From contig NZ_JACBXS010000001.1 in assembly GCF_013415485.1 (NCBI RefSeq), positions 1 through 64,000 on the forward strand: a DNA stretch of 64,000 nucleotides, read 5' to 3'. Below are positions 32,957 through 44,670 of this stretch, one piece after another. A model generated the notes under the pieces. The model saw only the letters and a list, made by a program, of their open reading frames with translations. It did not search any database and was not told the DNA's origin. Every line of letters starts with the position of its first letter. Positions within the stretch are counted from its first letter, which is position 1. Position numbers and translations under genes: made by a program. The stretch is from Rhabdonatronobacter sediminivivens. Its GTDB lineage: Bacteria > Pseudomonadota > Alphaproteobacteria > Rhodobacterales > Rhodobacteraceae.

Positions 32957-33849
32957 TCAATGTGGCGCCCTCCGGGCGGCGCGTTCTGTGTATCGGTGCT
33001 GCGCATTGGGATGTGATCGGCCATGCCGCTGATCCGGCTGTGCGGGGCGATGATCTGCCCGGGCGGGTGGTGCGCGCGCCCGGCGGCGTTGCCCTGAACC
33101 TGGCGCTTTGGCTGCGGCACGAAGGCGTGGCGGCAGAGCTTCTCACGGCGCTGGGGGATGATGCGGCAGGGCAGGAACTGCTGGCACAGGCCAGTGCGCT
33201 GGGGGTGATCTGTGACCGGGTTCTGCGGATACCCGGCCAAGCGACGGGCAGCTATGTTGCAATCGAGGACCCGTCCGGGCTGGTCGCTGCGGTTGCGGAT
33301 ACGGCGGCCATGGATGCGGCGGGGGTGGCCTTGCTGGAGCCGGTGCGCGGGGATCTGGACGTCCGGCGGGTGGTGATCGACGGGAACCTCGATGCGGCGG
33401 TCCTGGGCGCGGCTGCCGCCCTGCCGGCCCTGGCGGATGCAGAGATCTGCGTGGCCGGAGCGTCTCCGGCAAAGGCGGCACGGTTGCGCGCCCTGCTGGG
33501 GCACCCGCGGCTGGTGCTGCACCTCAACCGGGCCGAAGCGGCCAACCTGTGCGGCGCGGAGCTTGCCGACAGCCACAGCGCGGCCGGGGCGTTGTGCGCC
33601 CTGGGCGCCGCAGCGGCGCTGGTGACCGATGGGGCACGGCCCGCAGCATGGGCCGATGCGACGGGCCTGATGGAGGAGGCCACCCCGCCTGCGCTGCGCG
33701 CGCCGCGGGTCACCGGCGCGGGCGACCGGCTGATGGCCGCGCATATCGCCGCACGCCTGCAGGGGCTGGAGCCGCGCGCCGCCCTGACCTATGCATTGGA
33801 CCGCACCGCCGACCATATTCGCCACGGAGAGACCGCATGTATTCCTTGA
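32953..33849 (+). CDS. psuK: Pseudouridine kinase, PfkB family
   Basis: A 298-residue ribokinase-like sugar kinase. The N-terminal VLCIGAAHWDVIGHA, the substrate motif APGGVALNLALWLRHEGV and the C-terminal anion-hole motif VTGAGDRLMAAHIAARLQG (catalytic Asp) are in PfkB order. Assignment to pseudouridine rests on the overlapping psuG downstream, the standard pair in which PsuK phosphorylates pseudouridine and PsuG splits the C-glycosidic bond. Overlaps on both sides (4 bp with the methyltransferase, 13 bp with psuG) show a tight operon. Confidence 0.88.
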   Translation: MINVAPSGRRVLCIGAAHWDVIGHAADPAVRGDDLPGRVVRAPGGVALNLALWLRHEGVAAELLTALGDDAAGQELLAQASALGVICDRVLRIPGQATGSYVAIEDPSGLVAAVADTAAMDAAGVALLEPVRGDLDVRRVVIDGNLDAAVLGAAAALPALADAEICVAGASPAKAARLRALLGHPRLVLHLNRAEAANLCGAELADSHSAAGALCALGAAAALVTDGARPAAWADATGLMEEATPPALRAPRVTGAGDRLMAAHIAARLQGLEPRAALTYALDRTADHIRHGETACIP

Positions 33850-34754
33850 CCTTCAGCGCCGAAACCGCAGCTGCCCGCGGGGCGCGGATGCCTCTGGTGG
33901 CGCTGGAATCGACCATCATCACCCATGGCATGCCCTGGCCGCAGAACCTGGACACCGCCCGCATGGTCGAGGAGGACATCCGCGCTGCAGGGGCCGTCCC
34001 GGCGACCATCGCCGTCATGGACGGGCGGATCCATATCGGCCTGGACGCACCGGAGCTGGAGCGCCTGGCCCGGGCCGAAAACGTCATGAAGCTCAGCCGG
34101 GCCGACCTGGCGGTTTGCCTGGCGCAGGGGCGGATCGGGGCCACCACGGTCGCCGCCACCATGATCTGCGCGCATCTGGCGGGCATTCCGGTCTTTGCCA
34201 CCGGCGGTATCGGCGGGGTGCACAAGGGGGCCGAGTCCAGCTTCGACATCTCTGCCGATCTGCAGGAACTGGCGCGCACCCCGGTGACAGTGGTGGCGGC
34301 AGGCGCCAAGGCCATCCTGGACCTGCCAAAGACGCTGGAGGTGCTGGAAACCCTGGGCGTGCCGGTCATTGCCCATGGGCAGGACGCGCTGCCCGCCTTC
34401 TGGTCGCGCGACAGCGGGCTGGCCGCGCCCCTGCGGCTGGACAGCGCGCGCGACATTGCCCGCGCCCACCGCATGCGGGCCGAACTGGGTCTGGCCGGGG
34501 GGCAGCTTGTGGCCAACCCCATCCCCGGCGATGATGAAATCCCCGCCGAAACCCTGGCCCCCCTGATCGCCCGGGCGCAGTCCGAGGCCGAGGCCGCCGG
34601 GATTGCAGCCAAGGCCGTGACACCTTATCTGCTGGGGCGCATCCATGCGCTAACCGAGGGGCGATCCCTGGCCGCCAATATCGCCCTTGTGCGCAACAAC
34701 GCGCGACTGGCCGCGGCCATCGCCATCGCCCTGCAGGACCTTGCATCCGAATGA
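33837..34754 (+). CDS. psuG: Pseudouridine-5'-phosphate glycosidase
   Basis: A 305-residue enzyme that cleaves pseudouridine 5'-phosphate to uracil and ribose 5-phosphate. The sequence is highly characteristic: VALESTIITHGMPWPQN near the N-terminus, KLSRADLAVCLAQGRIGATTVAATM, and FATGGIGGVHKGAESSFDISADL. The C-terminal GGQLVANPIPGDDEIP is also conserved. GGAG precedes the ATG, which lies inside psuK. Its stop overlaps the DUF502 start as ATGA. Confidence 0.95.
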   Translation: MYSLTFSAETAAARGARMPLVALESTIITHGMPWPQNLDTARMVEEDIRAAGAVPATIAVMDGRIHIGLDAPELERLARAENVMKLSRADLAVCLAQGRIGATTVAATMICAHLAGIPVFATGGIGGVHKGAESSFDISADLQELARTPVTVVAAGAKAILDLPKTLEVLETLGVPVIAHGQDALPAFWSRDSGLAAPLRLDSARDIARAHRMRAELGLAGGQLVANPIPGDDEIPAETLAPLIARAQSEAEAAGIAAKAVTPYLLGRIHALTEGRSLAANIALVRNNARLAAAIAIALQDLASE

Positions 34755-35437
34755 CCGAGCCGGAAGAGCATCACAAACGCAGCATCCTTGGACGGGTGCG
34801 GACCAACTTCCTGACCGGGCTGGCGGTGATCGCCCCGGCGGTGCTGACCATGTGGGTGGTATGGACCGCCGTCAACTGGATCGATGGCTGGGTGATTCCC
34901 TTCATCCCGCGCGCCTATCGCCCGGAAACGCTGCTGGGCTGGGACATACCCGGCACCGGGGTGGTCGTGTTCCTTATCTTTGCCGTGGCCGTCGGCGCCT
35001 TTGCCAAGGGGCTGATCGGACGCAGCCTGATCCATTGGGGCGAACGGATCGTCGAACGGATGCCGGTGGTGCGCTCCATCTACAACGCGGTCAAGCAGAT
35101 TGCCGAAACGGTGCTGGCCCGCAGCCAGCCTACCTTTGACCGCGCCTGCCTGGTCCAGTATCCGCGCCCCGGCATCTGGGCGGTGGCCTTCATCTCGGCC
35201 CGGACACGGGGTGAGGTCTCCGAGAAACTTGACGGGCACGGCGAGATGATCAGCGTCTTCCTGCCGACCACCCCCAACCCCACCTCGGGGTTCCTGCTGT
35301 TCGTGCCGCGCGCCGATGTGCAGGAACTGGACATGTCGGTCGAAGAGGCGATCAAGCTCGTGATTTCGGCCGGGCTGGTCTATCCCGATGGCAAGGTCGC
35401 CCGGCAGCTGGGCCAGGCAGCCAACGCCCACACCTGA
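34751..35437 (+). CDS. DUF502 family inner-membrane protein
   Basis: A 228-residue protein with two hydrophobic segments near the N-terminus (about residues 21-41 and 69-91) and a soluble C-terminal region. FLTGLAVIAPAVLTMWVVW and MPVVRSIYNAVKQIAETVL followed by FLPTTPNPTSGFLLFVPR identify DUF502, widespread in bacteria and of unknown function. It is translationally coupled to psuG, but a functional link to pseudouridine is not established. It is convergent with tsf. Confidence 0.9.
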   Translation: MTEPEEHHKRSILGRVRTNFLTGLAVIAPAVLTMWVVWTAVNWIDGWVIPFIPRAYRPETLLGWDIPGTGVVVFLIFAVAVGAFAKGLIGRSLIHWGERIVERMPVVRSIYNAVKQIAETVLARSQPTFDRACLVQYPRPGIWAVAFISARTRGEVSEKLDGHGEMISVFLPTTPNPTSGFLLFVPRADVQELDMSVEEAIKLVISAGLVYPDGKVARQLGQAANAHT

Positions 35438-35510
35438 GGTCCCGGCGGCCCTGAAGGGCCCGTCCATGCCCGGCAGTCCCCCATGCCCGGCAGCCACCCA
35501 CAAACAGGAA

Positions 35511-35533
35511 ACGGCGGAGCAATGCCCCGCCGT
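35511..35533 (-). terminator. Probable terminator of rpsB-tsf
   Basis: On the minus strand ACGGCGG-(9 nt)-CCGCCGT is a perfect 7-bp stem followed by TTCCTGTTTG, a loose U-rich tail. It lies 25 bp after the tsf stop and within the 121-bp convergent gap with the DUF502 gene. Confidence 0.6.
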
Positions 35534-35558
35534 CCTATGCCCGAAAATGGGCCGAAGC

Positions 35559-36434
35559 TCAACCGGCCAGGGTCTTGGCGACCTCGGCGGCGAAATCCTC
35601 TTCCTTCTTCTCGATCCCCTCGCCAACGGACATGCGCACGAAACCGGTGATCTCGACCCCGGCTTCCGCGGCAGCCTGCGCCACGGTCAGATCCGGGTTG
35701 ATCACAAACTTCTGTCCCAGAAGGGTGACTTCCTCGAAGAACTTCTTCATGCGGCCTTCGATCATCTTGGCAATCACCGCCTCGGGCTTGCCGCTCTCGC
35801 GCGCCTGCTCGCTCAGCACGGCCTTCTCGCGCTCCACCAGCGCCGGGTCCAGATCCCCCTCGCCCAGCGAGGCCGGGTTGGTCGCGGCCACATGCATGGC
35901 GATCTGCTTGCCGATCCCGTTGTCAGCGCCCTTGAGCGCCACCAGAACGCCGATCTTGCCCATGCCGTCTGCGGCGGCATTATGGACATAGGACACAACG
36001 GTCTCACCCTCCAGCACGGCCATGCGGCGCAGCGTCATGTTCTCGCCGATCTTGGCGATGGCATCGGTGATGACCGTCTCGACCGGCGTGCCGCCAACCT
36101 CGGCCGCCTTCAGCGCCGCCACATCGGACACGCCCAGCGCGGCAGCGGTGATGTCGCGCACCATGCCCTGAAACTGATCGTTCTTGGCCACGAAATCGGT
36201 TTCCGAGTTGATCTCGACCGCAACACCCTTGCCGCCGTCGATGGCAACGCCCACCAGTCCCTCGGCCGCAGTGCGGTCCGATTTCTTGGCGGCCTTGGCC
36301 AGACCCTTGGTGCGCAGCCAGTCCTGGGCCGCTTCCATGTCACCATCGGTTTCTGTCAACGCCTTCTTGGCGTCCATCATGCCTGCGCCGGTAGCTTCAC
36401 GCAGTTGCTTGACCATTTGAGCGGTGATGGCCAT
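35559..36434 (-). CDS. tsf: Translation elongation factor Ts
   Basis: A 291-residue guanine-nucleotide exchange factor for EF-Tu. The N-terminal UBA-like segment [22 protein letters not shown] is diagnostic, followed by the core ([13 protein letters not shown]) and the C-terminal [25 protein letters not shown]. Length is normal for Alphaproteobacteria. The ATG at 36434 has AGGAG upstream and starts the conserved domain. It follows rpsB by 81 bp, the usual rpsB-tsf order. Confidence 0.97.
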   Translation of the reverse strand: MAITAQMVKQLREATGAGMMDAKKALTETDGDMEAAQDWLRTKGLAKAAKKSDRTAAEGLVGVAIDGGKGVAVEINSETDFVAKNDQFQGMVRDITAAALGVSDVAALKAAEVGGTPVETVITDAIAKIGENMTLRRMAVLEGETVVSYVHNAAADGMGKIGVLVALKGADNGIGKQIAMHVAATNPASLGEGDLDPALVEREKAVLSEQARESGKPEAVIAKMIEGRMKKFFEEVTLLGQKFVINPDLTVAQAAAEAGVEITGFVRMSVGEGIEKKEEDFAAEVAKTLAG

Positions 36435-36515
36435 GTGGCTTCTCCTTTGACTTGTCCAACGCATCATGCCGGGACCCTCGCCCGGCATGATGACAGAATG
36501 ATTTCACATCGCCCT

Positions 36516-37307
36516 TCAGGCAGTCTCGTTATCCGCAGCGGCGGCGTCACCACCCTCGGCCACGGCCTCCTCGGCCGGCGCGTCTTCCAGCGCACCCAGA
36601 TCGATGCCCGCGGCCCCCATCTGCGCAGTCATGCCATCCAGCGCGGCACGGGACACCAGGTCGCAATAAAGCGCGATCGCGCGGGCAGCGTCGTCATTGC
36701 CCGGGATGATGTAATCGATCCCGTCAGGCGCACAGTTGGTGTCCACCACCGCAATCACCGGAATGCCCAGCTTCCTGGCTTCCTGAACCGCCAGGGCCTC
36801 CTTGTTCACGTCGATCACGAACAGCAGGCTCGGCAGCCCGCCCATCTCGCGAATCCCGCCAAGGCTGGCCTGCAGCTTGGCCTGCTCGCGCTCCATGCCC
36901 AGGCGTTCCTTCTTGGTCAGCCCCTCAGCGCCGCTTTCCAGCTGCTCATCCAGCGCCCGCAACCGCCCGATGGACTGGCTCACGGTCTTCCAGTTGGTGA
37001 GCGTGCCCCCCAGCCAGCGGTGGTTCATGTAATACTGCGCCGAACGCTCGGCCGCCTCGGCCACGGGCTTCTGCGCCTGCCGCTTGGTGCCGACGAACAG
37101 AATGCGCCCGCCCTTGGACACGGTCTCGCGCACCGCATTCAGTGCCGCATCCAGCATGGGAACGGTCTGGGTCAGGTCGATGATGTGAATGCCATTGCGA
37201 TCACCATATATGAAGGGACCCATGCGCGGGTTCCAGCGCTGGGTCTGGTGACCATAGTGAACGCCAGCTTCCAGCAGCTGACGCATGGAGAATTCGGGAA
37301 GCGCCAT
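36516..37307 (-). CDS. rpsB: 30S ribosomal protein S2
   Basis: A 263-residue small-subunit protein. [24 protein letters not shown] and [21 protein letters not shown] are S2 hallmarks; [43 protein letters not shown] follow. The C-terminus has an acidic, alanine-rich extension ([23 protein letters not shown]) common in Alphaproteobacteria. GGAC lies upstream of the ATG at 37307. Transcribed with tsf. Confidence 0.97.
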   Translation of the reverse strand: MALPEFSMRQLLEAGVHYGHQTQRWNPRMGPFIYGDRNGIHIIDLTQTVPMLDAALNAVRETVSKGGRILFVGTKRQAQKPVAEAAERSAQYYMNHRWLGGTLTNWKTVSQSIGRLRALDEQLESGAEGLTKKERLGMEREQAKLQASLGGIREMGGLPSLLFVIDVNKEALAVQEARKLGIPVIAVVDTNCAPDGIDYIIPGNDDAARAIALYCDLVSRAALDGMTAQMGAAGIDLGALEDAPAEEAVAEGGDAAAADNETA

Positions 37308-37473
37308 GTCTTGTCCTTTCCGGTTTGCGCCTGAGCGGGGTCATTTCAGGGCATCGCCCCAACCGGTGGACCACGCAGGGATGTCTCCCCCGCACAGCCC
37401 GGACCCCGCCTGTGAAGTGCCGCCCCCTTACCCCATGCCGCCCCCCACCGCAAGAGCACCCGGCACGCCTGCC
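37308..37473 (-). other. rpsB upstream region (first part of a 307-bp gap)
   Basis: This is the promoter and leader side of rpsB, between it and the repeat element at 37474. It is C-rich on the plus strand. I see no clear conserved leader structure or paired promoter elements in it; a ribosomal-protein autoregulatory leader is possible but not supported by eye. Confidence 0.3.
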
Positions 37474-37546
37474 CTTCATCCTTGCAAAAATATCCTCAGG
37501 GGGTGAAACCAGCCCCCCGGGGCTGGTGAGGGGGCAGAATGCCCCC
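37474..37546 (-). terminator. 3'-end hairpin repeat, copy 2 (downstream of proA)
   Basis: Starts CTTCATCCTTGCAAAAATA on the plus strand, then a stem ACCAGCCC/GGGCTGGT and a perfect GGGGGCA-GAA-TGCCCCC (37530-37546). Read from proA the hairpins come first and TGAGGATATTTTTGCAAGG follows, a U-rich tail. It begins 68 bp after the proA stop. Confidence 0.7.
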
Positions 37547-37614
37547 TGCCCGCACGCAGTGCCAGAAGCCGCGCGCGCGGCACGCGCGCACCGCCGGATC
37601 GCCCCGCCAAAGGC

Positions 37615-38876
37615 TCAGGGTCGGATGACACCATCTCCGGTTACCAGATACTTGAAACTGGTCAGCTGCTCCGCCCCCACCGGTCCGCGCGCATGCATCT
37701 TGCCGGTGGCAATGCCGATCTCGGCCCCCAGCCCGAATTCACCGCCGTCGGCAAACTGGGTCGAGGCGTTGTGCATCAGGATCGCACTGTCCAGCCGCTG
37801 AAAGAACCGCTCGGCCGCGGCGTCATCCTCGGTCAGGATGCACTCGGTATGGCTTGACCCATATCGCCGGATATGCGCGATGGTCGCGTCCACATCCGCC
37901 ACCACCTTCGCCGCGATGATGCTGTCCAGATACTCGCGCCCCCAATCATCGTCCGAGGCCGCCACAACCCCCGGCAGATGCTGCAGCCGCGGGCAACCGC
38001 GGACCTCAACCCCCGCGGCCACCAGATCGGCCACCAGCGCCGCACCCAACCCCTCGGCCACATCCTCATGGATCAACAGGCATTCCGCCGCGCCACAAAT
38101 CCCCGTGCGCCGGGTCTTGGCGTTCAGCACCACGCGGCGCGCCTTTTCAGGGTCCGCCGCCGCATCGACATAGACATGGCAGATCCCTTCCAGATGCGCA
38201 AAGACCGGCACCCGGGCTTCCGCCTGAACCAGCCCCACCAACCCCTTGCCCCCGCGCGGCACGATCACGTCGATATGCTCCACCATCCGCAGCATCTCGG
38301 CCACGGCAGCGCGGTCGCGGGTGGGGACCATCTGCACCGCGTCCTGCGGCAAGCCTGCCGCCGCCAACCCCTCCAGCAGGCAGCCATGCAGCGCCGTGCT
38401 GGACTGGAAACTCTCGGAGCCGCCGCGCAGGATCACCGCATTCCCGGCCTTCAGGCACAGCGCGCCCGCATCCGCCGTCACGTTCGGGCGGCTTTCATAG
38501 ATCACGCCGACAACCCCCAGCGGGGTCCGCACCCGGCGAATGTTCAACCCCGAGGGCTGGTCCCATTCCGCCATCACCTGCCCCACCGGGTCCGGCTGCG
38601 CCGCGACCGCGCGCAGCGCCGCGGCAATCCCGGCCACCCGCCCCGCATCCAGCCGCAGCCGGTCCGTCATGGCCGCACTCAGCCCGCGCGCCTCGGCGGT
38701 GGCCATGTCCTGCGCATTGGCCTCCAGGATCTCGGCCTGCCGGGCCATCACCGTGTCGGCGGCTGCCCCCAGCGCGGCGCGCTTGGCCTCGGGCGCAGCA
38801 AAGGCCAGCTCTGCCGCCGCCGCCCGCGCCCGCGCGCCAATCCCCGCCATCACTTCGGCAATCTCTGCCCCGTCCT

Positions 38877-38880
<4 letters not shown>
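37615..38880 (-). CDS. proA: Gamma-glutamyl phosphate reductase
   Basis: A 421-residue aldehyde-dehydrogenase-fold enzyme that reduces glutamyl-5-phosphate to the semialdehyde in proline synthesis. [36 protein letters not shown] is the ProA signature, [18 protein letters not shown] carries the catalytic Cys, and [26 protein letters not shown] the C-terminal family motif. Its start overlaps the proB stop as ATGA, so the two proline enzymes are translationally coupled. Confidence 0.97.
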
Positions 38881-41029
<2,149 letters not shown>

Positions 41030-41081
41030 TCAAGCCCACGCGCATAGTGCCAAACGCCGCCCGGCTCAACCCGGGATCGCC

Positions 41082-41258
41082 TCAGCGCAGCCGACGCGGC
41101 CCCAGCAACAGCCACAGGATGAACCCGATGATGGGAAAGAAGAACACCCCCAGGATCCACAGCGTCTTGGCCAGCGTCGTCGCCCGCGACCCGATCACCG
41201 ATATGGTGACAAAGACCACGACAATCAGATGCAGAAGTCCACTGAATTCCAGCACCAT
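41082..41258 (-). CDS. Small membrane protein, PLDc_N (phospholipase D nuclease N-terminal) type
   Basis: A 58-residue two-helix membrane protein: LLHLIVVVFVTISVIGS and LWILGVFFFPIIGFILWLLLGPRRLR. The second helix with the PIIGFILWLLLG motif matches PF13396, the N-terminal membrane module of cardiolipin synthases, here as a stand-alone protein. The ATG at 41258 has AAGGA 6 nt upstream. It sits between lipA and obgE on the same strand. The function is unknown. Confidence 0.75.
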   Translation of the reverse strand: MVLEFSGLLHLIVVVFVTISVIGSRATTLAKTLWILGVFFFPIIGFILWLLLGPRRLR

Positions 41259-41313
41259 CCCGCGTCCTTCATCTTGCCAGAACGACCCAACCACCCGCGC
41301 AGGCAGAGGCGCC

Positions 41314-42270
41314 TCAGCGCCCTGCCAGCCGCGCCTCGCGCGCCGCACGCAACCGCGCGAAATCATCGCCCGCGTGATAGGAAGACCGCGTCAGCGGCGT
41401 GGCCGAGACCATCAGGAACCCCTTGCCCGTCGCCGCCTTCTCATAGCTGGCGAACTCCTCGGGCGTCACAAACCGCGCCACCGCGTGATGCTTGGGCGTG
41501 GGCTGCAGATACTGGCCGATGGTCATGAAATCCACATCCGCCGCGCGCATGTCATCCATCACCTGCAAAACCGCCTGCCGATCCTCGCCCAGCCCCACCA
41601 TGATGCCGGATTTGGTGAACATGCGCGGGTCCAGTTCCTTGACCCGCTGCAGCAGCCGCAGGCTGTGGAAATAGCGCGCGCCGGGGCGCACCTCGGGGTA
41701 AAGGCCCGGCACGGTTTCCAGATTGTGGTTGAACACATCCGGGCGCGCCGCAACGACGACCTCCAGCGCCTCGGGCCCACAGCGCAGGAAATCCGGGGTC
41801 AGCACCTCGATCGTGGTGCCGGGGCTGCGGTGGCGGATGGCGCGTATGGTCTGGGCGAAATGCTCGGCCCCGCCATCTTCCAGGTCATCGCGGTCGACCG
41901 AGGTCACCACCACGTGGTTCAGCCCCAGCTTGTCCACCGCATGGGCCACGCGCCCGGGTTCGAACGCATCCAGCGTATCCGGGCGCCCGGTGGCGACGTT
42001 GCAGAAGGTGCAGCCACGGGTGCAGATCTCGCCCATGATCATCATGGTGGCGTGGCCCTGGCTCCAGCATTCGCCCACATTGGGGCAGCCCGCTTCCTCG
42101 CACACGGTGGTCAGCTTGTGCTCACGCATGATCTTGCGGGTTTCGTTATACCCCGCCCCGCCCGGCGCCTTGACGCGGATCCAGCTGGGCTTCTTCGGTT
42201 GCGGGTTGTCGGCCCGATGCGCCTTTTCAGGGTGGCGCTGGTCAGGCAGGGACAGATCGCGGGGCGACAT
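41314..42270 (-). CDS. lipA: Lipoyl synthase
   Basis: A 318-residue radical-SAM enzyme that inserts two sulfurs into octanoyl groups on E2 and GcvH proteins. The auxiliary cluster motif [13 protein letters not shown] and the radical-SAM motif [10 protein letters not shown] are both intact, and the C-terminal [13 protein letters not shown] contributes the conserved Ser of the auxiliary cluster. The ATG at 42270 ([15 protein letters not shown]) has GGAGG upstream. It is divergent from the acidic repeat protein gene. Confidence 0.97.
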   Translation of the reverse strand: MSPRDLSLPDQRHPEKAHRADNPQPKKPSWIRVKAPGGAGYNETRKIMREHKLTTVCEEAGCPNVGECWSQGHATMMIMGEICTRGCTFCNVATGRPDTLDAFEPGRVAHAVDKLGLNHVVVTSVDRDDLEDGGAEHFAQTIRAIRHRSPGTTIEVLTPDFLRCGPEALEVVVAARPDVFNHNLETVPGLYPEVRPGARYFHSLRLLQRVKELDPRMFTKSGIMVGLGEDRQAVLQVMDDMRAADVDFMTIGQYLQPTPKHHAVARFVTPEEFASYEKAATGKGFLMVSATPLTRSSYHAGDDFARLRAAREARLAGR

Positions 42271-42450
42271 GGCATCCTCCGGTTTCGCTTCGTCATCACA
42301 TAGCCGCAAACCGGTGGATTGTCCAAAATCTTTGTCCGGCAGCGCCCGGCTGCGGGACGGGGTTGCAGCGGTTGCATGACGGCTGCATCTTGACCGCCCG
42401 GAAACAGTGTTTTTCCACAAGCCAGCTTTGCTTGCCACATTGTTGCCGAT

Positions 42451-42459
42451 ATGGTTAAC
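42451..42459 (-). promoter_or_regulatory. CtrA half-site in the lipA / acidic-protein divergent gap
   Basis: On the minus strand GTTAACCAT matches the half-motif N-TTAACCAT described for CtrA in Rhodobacterales. It lies about 95 bp upstream of the acidic protein gene and 181 bp upstream of lipA. The remaining 283-bp gap shows no other clear element. Confidence 0.4.
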
Positions 42460-42553
42460 CGAAGCGTAGCGTATCGGGCGCCATATGGGCAGCCAGTATC
42501 CCGGAAATCGTGTTGAATCATCGGCCAGCGTGTACCGCTGCAGGGGGGAAGAT

Positions 42554-43474
42554 ATGAGCAAGACCTTTACCTATACGGAGAACGGCCTGTCCTACACGGT
42601 CACCGTCTTCGAAAATGACGACGGAATGATCCAGGCCACGATCACGATGACCGAAGGCTCCATGGACGTGAACGCGCTCTATTGGGGCGATGATGACTTC
42701 TCCGGCGCCAGCGCCAATCTGGGCGGTCCGCTGAACATGAACGGCGCCGGTTCGCAATACGAGGGTGAGCGGGTGCAATGGGACGGCGCCGAAGAACTGT
42801 CGCGTCCCGGGCTGGGCCGCGAGGGCGAGGACAAGGAAACCTTCCTGGGCGAGGGCGACTCCCTGACCATCGATCTTGAAGACGTGCACAGCCTGGATGA
42901 GATCGACTTCATCGGCATCCGCGCGACATCGGTCAACGGGGGTGGGTCGATCAAGGGTGTCTCGGGCGATCCTGAAGTTGAAGACCCCGAGGAACCGGAG
43001 GAGCCCGAAGACCCGGAAGAGCCTGAAGATCCCGAGGAGCCGGAGGAGCCCGCCACCTATGGCAAGGTCTGGTTCGCGGAGTTCAACGACGAAGGTGAGC
43101 CTACAGGCGGCTTCCAGGTTCTTGCCACCGAGCCCGAAGACAATGAGTTCAATACCCCCTTCCTGCCCGAAGGCACAGACCCCACGTTCGAGAACTACCT
43201 CGATTACTACCTCTCCTTCGGCTTCAACGACGTGGAGTATATCGATACGATCATCTTCTTCGAGGATGATGAAGAGCTGAACGAGGCCTTCCGCATCAAC
43301 GCCCCCGAAGGTGGCTTTGAAGACCGCGATGCCGTTCTGGACGCCTATGCGGCGCAAGTCCAGCACCTCGACAGCGAAGCCGAATATGTCGTCGCGATGG
43401 GAGTCGACAGCCTCCCCGACGAAGACGAGGCCGAGGAGCTGGACAGCGACGACGACGACCTGGTCGCTGCCTGA
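42554..43474 (+). CDS. Acidic two-domain protein with Pro-Glu repeat linker, function unknown
   Basis: A 306-residue strongly acidic protein that I cannot assign. Domain 1 (about residues 1-140) is beta-rich with [20 protein letters not shown] and SIKGVSGDP. Then comes a linker of about 28 residues built from EDPEEP/EEP units (about 141-168). Domain 2 (about 169-290) is alpha/beta, with [16 protein letters not shown] and [19 protein letters not shown]. The C-terminus is an Asp/Glu tail. There is no Sec or Tat signal; the low pI, repeat linker and terminal acidic tail recall type I-secreted or calcium-associated proteins, but no RTX nonapeptide is present. A GGGGGGAAG ribosome site precedes the ATG. 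A perfect-stem terminator follows. Confidence 0.75.
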   Translation: MSKTFTYTENGLSYTVTVFENDDGMIQATITMTEGSMDVNALYWGDDDFSGASANLGGPLNMNGAGSQYEGERVQWDGAEELSRPGLGREGEDKETFLGEGDSLTIDLEDVHSLDEIDFIGIRATSVNGGGSIKGVSGDPEVEDPEEPEEPEDPEEPEDPEEPEEPATYGKVWFAEFNDEGEPTGGFQVLATEPEDNEFNTPFLPEGTDPTFENYLDYYLSFGFNDVEYIDTIIFFEDDEELNEAFRINAPEGGFEDRDAVLDAYAAQVQHLDSEAEYVVAMGVDSLPDEDEAEELDSDDDDLVAA

Positions 43475-43508
43475 ACCACGCCGCTGCAGGCCAAGCCCAA
43501 AGCGAACA

Positions 43509-43533
43509 GGGCGCCGCGATACACGCGGCGCCC
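43509..43533 (+). terminator. Hairpin terminator of the acidic-protein gene
   Basis: A perfect 10-bp stem GGGCGCCGCG-ATACA-CGCGGCGCCC followed by GTCTTC, 34 bp after the stop. The U-tract is poor, so termination may be partly Rho-assisted. Confidence 0.65.
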
Positions 43534-43625
43534 GTCTTCATGGTGTCACGGCATGAAGCGAAACGCAGCCCAACGGCCGCCAGGCTTCAACCTACGACTT
43601 GAAAGCCTTGGCCGATGTGAAGGGG

Positions 43626-44126
43626 TCAGGCGAAATCCTGCGGGCGCGCCTCGCGCGCCATGTGGTCCAGCACCGCGTTGACGAATTTTGCCTCTCGCCC
43701 TTCGGGGAAGAAGGCGCGGGCGATTTCCACGAATTCATTGATCACCACCCGCGGCGGGGTCCGCTCGGTCAGAAGCTCGGCCCCGGCGGCGCGAAACAGC
43801 GCCCGCAGGGTGGGGTCAATCCGGGCAATCGGCCATTTCGCCACCAACCCGCGGTTGGTCATCTGATCGACCTCGGCCTGCCGGTCCACGGCCAGTTCCA
43901 CCAGATTGCGAAACAGGCGCCGGTCGGCATCGGCCCAGGTCTCCTCGGGGTTTTCGGCGCCGATGCGATGGGCTTCGAACTCTGCACTCACCGCCTCTAT
44001 GGTCTGCCCCGAGGCCTCCATCTGGAACAGCGCCTGCACCGCATAGAACCGCGCCGCGCCGCTGAGCGCGCGCCGCGTGGCCAGATCCGGGCGGCGCGCC
44101 TTGGAACCGCCATCCGCCCGGGTCAT
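43626..44126 (-). CDS. nusB: Transcription antitermination factor NusB
   Basis: A 166-residue all-helical protein that with NusE (S10) drives antitermination in rRNA operons. RRALSGAARFYAVQALFQMEASGQ and the C-terminal PPRVVINEFVEIARAFFPEGREAKFVNAVLDHMA are diagnostic. Its start overlaps the ribH stop as ATGA, giving the usual ribBX-ribH-nusB order. Confidence 0.95.
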   Translation of the reverse strand: MTRADGGSKARRPDLATRRALSGAARFYAVQALFQMEASGQTIEAVSAEFEAHRIGAENPEETWADADRRLFRNLVELAVDRQAEVDQMTNRGLVAKWPIARIDPTLRALFRAAGAELLTERTPPRVVINEFVEIARAFFPEGREAKFVNAVLDHMAREARPQDFA

Positions 44127-44668
44127 GCGCTGGTTCCCCCGTTGCCACCCGCCAGCTCGATATTCTCCGATGCCGGACGGAACCCCACCTTGCCCTCGGG
44201 CCGCCCCCAGCGCCGCCCCAGCGCGATCAGATGCAGCGCCGCGGCCGCCGCGCCGCCGCCCTTGTCCTGATCGCCCGGGTCCGCGCGCACCAGCGCCTGG
44301 TCCAGGTTCTCAACCGTCAGGATGCCATTGCCAACGCAGGCCCCCTGCAGCCCCAGCAACATCAGCCCGCGCGAACTGTCGTTGCACACGGTTTCATAAT
44401 GCGTGGTTTCCCCGCGGATCACACAACCCAGCGCCACATAGCCGTCGAAATTGGCCATCCGATGCGTCTGGGCAATGGCGCTCGGCAATTCCAGCGCCCC
44501 CGGCACCTCGATCAGCTCATGCGCGGCTCCCGCACGCTCCAGCATGGCCTGCGCCCCGGCGATCAGGTGATCCGCCACATCACGGTAATAGGGGGCAACG
44601 GCGATCAGAACCTTGACCGGCTTGTCAAACTCCGGAAGCTCCAGCACGCCATGCGACATTCCTGCCAT
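44123..44668 (-). CDS. ribH: 6,7-dimethyl-8-ribityllumazine synthase
   Basis: A 181-residue enzyme that joins the pyrimidinedione and dihydroxybutanone phosphate in riboflavin synthesis. IAVAPYYRDVADHLIAGAQAML, VPGALELPSAIAQT, CVIRGETTHYETVCNDSSRGLMLLGLQ (catalytic His) and NGILTVENLDQALVRA are all family motifs. The C-terminal tail after about residue 155 is longer than in the E. coli protein. It sits 2 bp after ribBX and overlaps nusB. Confidence 0.96.
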   Translation of the reverse strand: MAGMSHGVLELPEFDKPVKVLIAVAPYYRDVADHLIAGAQAMLERAGAAHELIEVPGALELPSAIAQTHRMANFDGYVALGCVIRGETTHYETVCNDSSRGLMLLGLQGACVGNGILTVENLDQALVRADPGDQDKGGGAAAAALHLIALGRRWGRPEGKVGFRPASENIELAGGNGGTSA

Positions 44669-44670
44669 GA

